Source: Panorpa germanica (Eukaryota > Arthropoda > Insecta > Mecoptera > Panorpidae). Taken from it: 64,000 nucleotides of DNA. A program made the position numbers and the translations under genes. The stretch's first letter is position 1. Each line of letters begins with the position of its first letter. The notes beneath the pieces were generated by a model. The model was not told the origin of the DNA. It saw nothing but the letters and a program-made list of their open reading frames with translations, and did not search any database. The DNA is taken from NCBI GenBank assembly GCA_963678705.1, contig OY783214.1, positions 10,540,001-10,604,000 of the forward strand. Direction: 5' to 3'. Shown piece after piece: positions 57,945-64,000 of the stretch.

Positions 57945-60900
57945 TTATTTATCTGTATATGCAGTTTGAAGCAGCGTAAAGTATGACCAAGAGGTGCTCA
58001 AAATCTGCAAAAGAAATTAAAACAGAATTATTTGATTTGTGAGTCTAAGTCTTCGATAGTCTAATCCAGCGGTTCTCAAAGTGTGGGGCCCGACCCCTAA
58101 GGGGGGCGCAATGAAGGCTCAGGGGGGGTTTCCCAAAGCTTGGTTGAAAAATTAATTAAATTTACTTTACTTCCAACTATGCTTTCTTAAACACTTAGAA
58201 ATCCTCAAATCTTGTTTGGAAAAATATTTTAATGAGAACTTGGACGGTTTGGCATGGATTCAAAACCCGTTCAAACCATCAGTTGATGAGTGTCTTCCTC
58301 AACATGAAGGAAAAAGAAAATCTCATTGACCTCCAAGGTGACACTGGGCTTAAAATGAAGTTTTAAGAATCTTCTCTCACATCGTTCTGGATTGGTGTAC
58401 AAAAGGGACATCCAATTTTGAGTGAAAGGGCATTGAAATTACTCACTCCATACTCTACTACTCGCACTACTCACTCACTCTTGTGAAACTGGGTTTTCTG
58501 CTCTAGCTGCCATGAAGAGTAAATATCGCTCAAGATTGGATGTGACCAAGGAACTCAGAGTATAGCGTTATCAGAACTGACACCGCGTTTCAAGAAACTA
58601 TGCGCAGAAAAAAACAAGCACATCCTTCACACAGAAGCTCTTTTTATTATTATTGCTTTGAGCTACAAATAACAATTATGTATTATAGTAGCTAAAATAC
58701 CTAAATAAATTGTAATTCTTTGTATAGAATTTGTTTGAGTATGATTAAACATATTGCCCCATTAGAGTATGCATAGAATGTGCAAAACTTAACTAAATAA
58801 AAATTGACTGTAAAATGTTAAAATGCGACTCCCTTATAATAAATAGTACGCTTACATGTAGGAGGGCCCGGCTTACAGCTGGATAATGCAAGGGGGCTCG
58901 AAGTAAAAAGCTTGAGAGCCGCTGGTCTAATCTATTAAGAAACGCAAACAGTTGATTGTGAACAATTAGTCGAATGTTAAAAGTGAATCTTGCCAAGTTT
59001 TGAAGCTACCAACTTCTGATGTAGACATATAAATACAATAGAAATTAAATGACAAAGTTTGAATTACCGATGCAAAACTCCTTAAAGAAACGACAGAAAA
59101 TCTCAACGCAGTAATCATCTGAGGTCGCTGCGCCCTCTGCATCATAATTTGTATCAGCTGTCGATATCTTTTATCCATCAAGTACCACGAAGAATTATAA
59201 GCGGCGTCCGAGATTTGAGTGCTCTGAAAGGAGTTTAAGAAAGTTAAAGATTATTAAATATAAATGTAATTAATTAAATTAATTTGAGATTATGAATATA
59301 CATTACAGTATCAATAAGGTAATTTCCCGCCCAGCTTAGAACATACGTCTGTATTAAACTTACACCCAGGAACATAACGAACACGACCACTTGAACTCCA
59401 GTGACAGTCTGGAAAATCAAAAAGAGTATTTAGAACACAAATCCTTACATATCACTATTATTATTTATTTTGTTCGAGGTGTGTGGTTGCGTATTAATTA
59501 ACATATGAATCTGCCCATGTTATTAGAATCTAGAGGTAAGGAAAAAGCAGTACTCTACACTCGCCCAGGTATTGTACTTTCACTACTCTTCCTTTTGTGT
59601 AGAATCCATATAGTAAACAATTTGGTGAAATGTCACAGTTTGGAAATTTTCTCAAGGTGAAGCAGTTTCGCTATTTGTACTCATATAAGTGATATTTATA
59701 TCAACGACTGTGCGAGCCAACTCTTTCATGACCAGAATATGATTTTGACAGAAATCCAAATTGTTTACGGGGCTCATATACTTGCGAATGAAATGTGTAA
59801 TAATGACTGAATAAAAACTAACCAATGATTGATATCCCACGCAGCAGATCATGATAGAACTTCCAACGAAATTTACAAGGATTGATAAGGAAAATATTTC
59901 TTCAATTGTTTCTGTCAATCTAAAAAAAGAATATTTATAAAAATCTATTACTCTTTACGTGTACTATCTTAGTCAAGTTATGAACCCCTTCTATGAAAAT
60001 GGGCTTGTGTCCAATGTCTTAATTTCTATAAAAGTGTACTTTATATTGATAAAGTGGGTTACTAGAACCTCAAATGTTCAATTATATTTTAATAACTCCT
60101 TATATGTTAAGAGATATTAACAATTAAAAAAGTCATTTTGTCTCTTTAATTATTAAAGGGATTCAACGTTGTACACATTTCAAATGCATGTGACATCACA
60201 ACCGCTGCCAATCTTACAGCTCATAAATCTCTGCTATATGTATTTATATATCAAAATATCAAATATTATTTACAGCTATTTCAAGGAACAATAAAATTCC
60301 AATATTATGTCTGTCGTAACAGGGTTAAATAAAATAAAAACTTGTTATTCTTTGACTTGACTTGATTATTTCGACTAACAACAGCTACAAAACATTACCA
60401 CAGCACTGACCTACTCAACAAATAACTGACGTTAAAATGCATTTTACGTCATACAAATATGGCCGACTATTTCTAGCGCTAAATCTACAATTCAAATTTT
60501 TAATTGCTATATCTCCGTCAACATTTAGATATTTAATAAAATAGACACGCCAATATACATTTATTAACATCAATTTCAATCAAGAATTGAAAAATCGACC
60601 ACTAAACAATGAGGACACAAGCCTATTTTATAATGATAAGATAAATACAACACTTACGATATAAGTTTTGAATGACACTTAATGCATCTGATCAATGCGT
60701 CATACATCTCCTGGTGGTACTGTTGACTGCTTGCATTATTATTTGCTTCCTTCGGTGTCAAATCTTCAACAAGATTTTGAATCGTGTTCTGTAGTAGTTT
60801 AAACTGTGTGCAAATGTGAGTTATAGTACTTATAAAGAACGTATCAGGCGCAACAAAACCAATGCTAGCAACGTAACCCGCTGCAATATGAAAAAGATAT

Positions 60901-61469
60901 GCGAATGGGTAGACAAAGGTTCCGAAAGTGTCAAAAGGACTGTAAATATAGTAAGGAAGAGTCTTCACAACGAGTCCCGTTTTCTTGTACTGCACAATTA
61001 GAACAATTAAAGAAGATACATTGAAAGTCCACATGAAGATTATGTTGAAAATGCTGAAGACATTCTTTGCGATGCCTCCTTGTCCAAGAGAATCAATCAC
61101 TAACTTTGTTTTAACCTCATCAAGTTCGGTTGGCCATAAGTCTTCTAAATCGTTAAGAAGTTCTTCCGATTTCTTTAATTTGGAAGCTACTGCTCCAAGT
61201 TTGACGAGCCCCAGAGTGCAGTAACAGATGCACGGTAAAACATGGGTTATATCCGAAACGTTGATGCTTAACGATTTTAATAAATAAGTCACTTCACCGA
61301 TTATAGTAAGAGTTAAGACAGTAAATGTAACCACAAATAGTAAATTACTTAGAATTTGTTTTAATTTTGGAATTGGTTGTCGTCTATTACCAATTAGTAG
61401 CCCTAATGTAGCGAAACTAAGTTTTGTAATGGCGAAATATTTCACGAAATTTTCTTTAGAAAGCTGCAT
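57945..61469 (-). CDS. Insect odorant receptor (7tm_6)
   Basis: Five exons join in frame to 408 aa, a normal size for the family: 61469-60658, 59919-59823, 59408-59307, 59223-59068 and 58004-57945. The family is a ligand-specific subunit that forms a heteromeric cation channel with Orco in antennal neuron dendrites. Hydrophobic segments lie at about 41-64, 75-97, 139-160 and 185-222, with further ones in exons 2 and 3. The C-terminal signatures are clear: IEEIFSLSILVNFVGSS, then DAAYNSSWY, QRAQRPQMITALRFSVVSL and finally STSWSYFTLLQTAY. ATG 61469 was chosen because codons upstream give only a TTG. Intron 1 holds a MITE and intron 4 a hAT relic, yet splice sites and frame are intact. The last exon codes for only 19 residues. 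Subfamily and ligand cannot be told from sequence alone. Confidence 0.93.
58067..58924 (+). mobile_element. hAT transposon relic with ZBED5-like transposase remnant
   Basis: Ends are CAGCGGTTCTCAA and, read in reverse, CAGCGGCTCTCAA. They are flanked by a perfect 8-bp duplication GTCTAATC (58059-58066 and 58925-58932). Inside, on the plus strand from about 58185 to 58630, broken frames read like the C-terminal part of ZBED5/GTF2IRD2-type hAT transposases: DGLAWIQNPF, FWIGVQKGHPILSERALKLL, CETGFSALAAMKSKYRSRLD. Stops and frameshifts make it dead, and the N-terminal BED finger and catalytic first half are gone. It lies in intron 4 of the odorant receptor, antisense to it. Confidence 0.88.
60001..60624 (-). 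mobile_element. AATT-inserting MITE, copy 12 in odorant receptor intron 1
   Basis: Near full length (624 bp). Left GGGCTTGTGTCCA, right AGGACACAAGCCT, flanked by AAAAT and ATTTT. Joining the flanks gives AAAATTTT as the empty site. It occupies most of intron 1 (59920-60657) and ends 33 bp from the donor of exon 1. Confidence 0.9.
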
Positions 61470-63931
61470 TATTACTTTTAAGTAAATATATTTCCTAAAA
61501 CTTAAATCGTAATGGTGCAATAATTATCTATATCCGCTTAAATAGATAAAATATGGGGCGTGGCTTCAAGAATAATTGTAAACTAAATAAAGAAGATAGA
61601 AAGATGCCATCGGTTCACAATATATCAAATCGTTTGTGAAAATGGGGATATAAATTCTACAGTAAACTTTTATATGGATAATTGTACCCTGTCTTTATTT
61701 TAAATTTAATACAATTTGTTCTGGTTGGTGGAATGACTTACCTTGTAGTTTTCTTTATTTCTCATTGGTTCTTCCGCTCCCCTATAAGTCCTGCGCAGTC
61801 TTCGAACTTCTTTAATAAGATTTTTAATATATATAATTATCTAAATTAACTAAATTGTATAGCATATACAAATGTTCATAATAAGAAAATTTCGTGAATG
61901 GCTTTTTAAAATTTCTTTAAACTGAGTTGAGTTTTTTTATGTGACTTTTCTAAATTATATTCTTCTTGGAATCTATACTAATAATTTCTTAAAATTTGTT
62001 TTGTCTTTCAATACAGACCATCTAATTTTGGGGCAGTAATATGACTTCTTCTACACTTCATTCTAACAGAAAAGACAAATTCACATAGATTTCGAAATGA
62101 ATTCATTTATGTGATTTTTACAAAACCTTAGCGTTCTATTTATATCTTATGTTTTACTAATTGGGAATTACTAAAGATGATTGCTAGAGAGAAAAACACC
62201 AGCGATAAGTAACATCTATTTGTTTTAACAACACTAATCACAAGAGCCATTTATAACACAAAAACAAATATCTGTCATACGCAGATTTATGGTATTGAAT
62301 GGCGTTGTAGGTAATCTGCATGCGGTAGACTTTCTTACTATTGAGGAAACAAACCGCTGTTCAAAATTATCACAAAATACCGATTTCCACACTTCTTTTG
62401 AAAATTTGATCTTCTCCAATGGTTTGTGTTTTCCCACACGGTTCAATAGGTTACAAAATAAAGTTCTTAGAGACAATTTATTTCCAACATTGTTCACAAC
62501 TGTAGCAGCTAATCAAATATGATTATTCAACAGAAAATACTGAAAAGAAGCTTACACACATATGTGATTTTAAAAATTTAATAAAAGTTGACAAGCAATG
62601 TAATACTTGTACATGACCAGAGCCTGTCCGAGAAACATTTATTGCAGGTATAAGAAGATAATTTGCGGCCGATACTTGACTGCCCCTGAGAGGCGGTGAG
62701 AACAATAAAAGAAAGGATATACAGCAAATATGAATATTTATTCAATGTTTCTTTATGGTAGTCTATATGTTCTATAGTTTCAATTCTGTAAATATATACA
62801 ACTAAGCTTAAGACGGCGCCTCTCATGCGACCACATCTCTCGCATGCCCCTCAGACTTGAAATTTAGTTCTGATTGTATATAATTGCTTTTAATAATATA
62901 ATAATATGATCAAATTAAAGTCTCATTTGTACATACGACTGTATACACGTAAGTAAAACATATAAATAGAAATTGTATGTTGCTTCAAATAATTGTTCAT
63001 GAATATATTAAAAGAAAATTTATTAAAAAAAACATTATAATGATAAAAAGTATCAATAATTAATAAACGTAGACATATAAGAAGGGCCCCTAGTTAAATA
63101 TTTAATGTTTACTTATAAATAATTAGGTACAATTAATATATATCTCATTGTCTAATTTTATTTTAATTGTATGTTTGATAAGGAAAATTATTTCTACCTT
63201 TATTAAATTAAATTATATTAATAAGTTAAAAGAAAAAGTAATTACTTTATATTACTATTTAATGAAACAAAGAATGTAAGTACACAGAAGCGGTATTTAT
63301 TTCTAATTTGGAATCCAACAATAAACGTATATTTAATTAATTATAGATAAAATACTAATAATGACTAAAGACCTTTTATTTGATAGAAATTAAACAGCCT
63401 GAATTATGCAACCAAAATAACACGTTCATAAAGGTAATTTTGCATTGGTTTTGAAATGAATGAGGTAAAAATATGTATTTATAAATAATTGAACGTCCAA
63501 TCCATATATTTTACTGTATTATTATATTTAAATTTATTAAATAGTTAGTGTACATAAACGTTGATAATACAGACAAATCGGCATGTCTTAATAATAATGT
63601 ATAAAAAAAATCGTACTGAACACTTCAAATAATCACAATTAATGGCATTCATATACATTCTATGAGGTCTTTTGTTACTTATCTAATTTATTTTAAAATA
63701 AAATAAAAATTCATGCTTCACTAAATGTTAGCCGGAAGTTTTCCTAAATATTTTACTATAAATTATAAAAATCGCTAAACTTTCTTAAATTAATTAGTTA
63801 AGTATTTCTTATGTGCGATTAGCGGCATTTTATGAAATAGTGAGTTATGATATGTAATAACAGAAAATTGTATACAATAGTAATTGTTTTACATTTCGTG
63901 ATTTACAAGAATAGAAACTGTTTAACACATG
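61470..63931. other. Intergenic, with a likely 3' UTR at the far end
   Basis: Includes the odorant receptor's promoter zone just above 61470 and, toward 63931, the probable 3' UTR of the partial minus-strand gene. Overlapping open frames at 62234-62497 (-) and 62289-62522 (+) are not recognised. A GC-richer patch lies at 62600-62860. Confidence 0.4.
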
Positions 63932-64000
63932 TTAATTGGACTTCTTATTATCAAAATATTCTTGTGTTTCTTCTAAATAACCATCCATTAGTTCAATAGC
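63932..64000 (-). CDS. C-terminal end of an unidentified protein (partial)
   Basis: The minus strand enters the window in an open frame and reads through an acidic, coding-like stretch (ELMDGYLEETQEYFDNKK) to a TAA at 63932. The amino-acid pattern looks like real coding sequence and differs from the AT-rich DNA below it. Only 22 codons are visible, so the protein and exact frame cannot be confirmed. Confidence 0.45.
   Translation of the reverse strand, partial: AIELMDGYLEETQEYFDNKKSN

Noticed and set aside
62234..62522. Overlapping 87-codon (-) and 77-codon (+) open frames
   Set aside because: No recognisable motif in either, no ATG context or splice sites. They may be part of an unrecognised repeat.

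Overview
The window reads as nuclear DNA of an insect, most likely a moth or butterfly. It is strongly AT-rich, genes are split by GT-AG introns, and introns and intergenic spacers are full of short non-autonomous DNA transposons. The gene content is animal: an insect odorant receptor, a ZAD zinc-finger protein, a CIN85/CD2AP adaptor and an alpha-tubulin. The lepidopteran placement rests on the style of the odorant receptor C-terminus and on general repeat content, so it is an inference.

Layout. From 0.9 to 24 kb the minus strand carries a candidate 64-residue membrane smORF and then the 5' half of a synaptotagmin-like (bitesize/Slp-type) Rab effector. Its Rab-binding zinc finger is intact, its start exon probably lies about 16 kb upstream, and its C2 domains would fall outside the window. 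At 25.4-25.9 kb (-) is a small intronless DUF4485-like gene. At 31.2-34.1 kb (-) is a complete six-coding-exon cindr (CIN85/CD2AP) gene of 718 aa, divergently paired with a ZAD + six C2H2 zinc-finger gene of 510 aa at 34.9-36.6 kb (+). From 36.6 to 45.3 kb no confident gene was found. At 45.5-53.8 kb (+) is a complete eight-coding-exon alpha-tubulin gene of 450 aa, with a TATA box and a 6-kb first intron placed directly after the ATG. At 57.9-61.5 kb (-) is a complete five-exon odorant receptor of 408 aa. The last 69 bases hold the C-terminal end of a further minus-strand coding region.

The most distinctive feature is a family of about 0.6-kb MITEs with 13-bp inverted termini (GGGCTTGTGTCCT), present in at least eleven copies, plus two much older relatives. 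One copy is nested inside another, which shows the target exactly: insertion into AATT, read either as a 2-bp AT duplication or as insertion between AA and TT with no duplication. Other mobile DNA includes two PIF/Harbinger-type MITEs with TAA duplications, a hAT MITE in an alpha-tubulin intron, a decayed ZBED5-like hAT transposon in an odorant receptor intron, and a non-LTR retrotransposon fragment. An inverted, intron-retaining alpha-tubulin pseudogene fragment lies about 2 kb beyond the functional gene, against one of two direct repeats.

All splice joins were built by hand from GT/AG sites and reading-frame continuity. The alpha-tubulin, cindr, zinc-finger and odorant receptor models each close exactly in frame.
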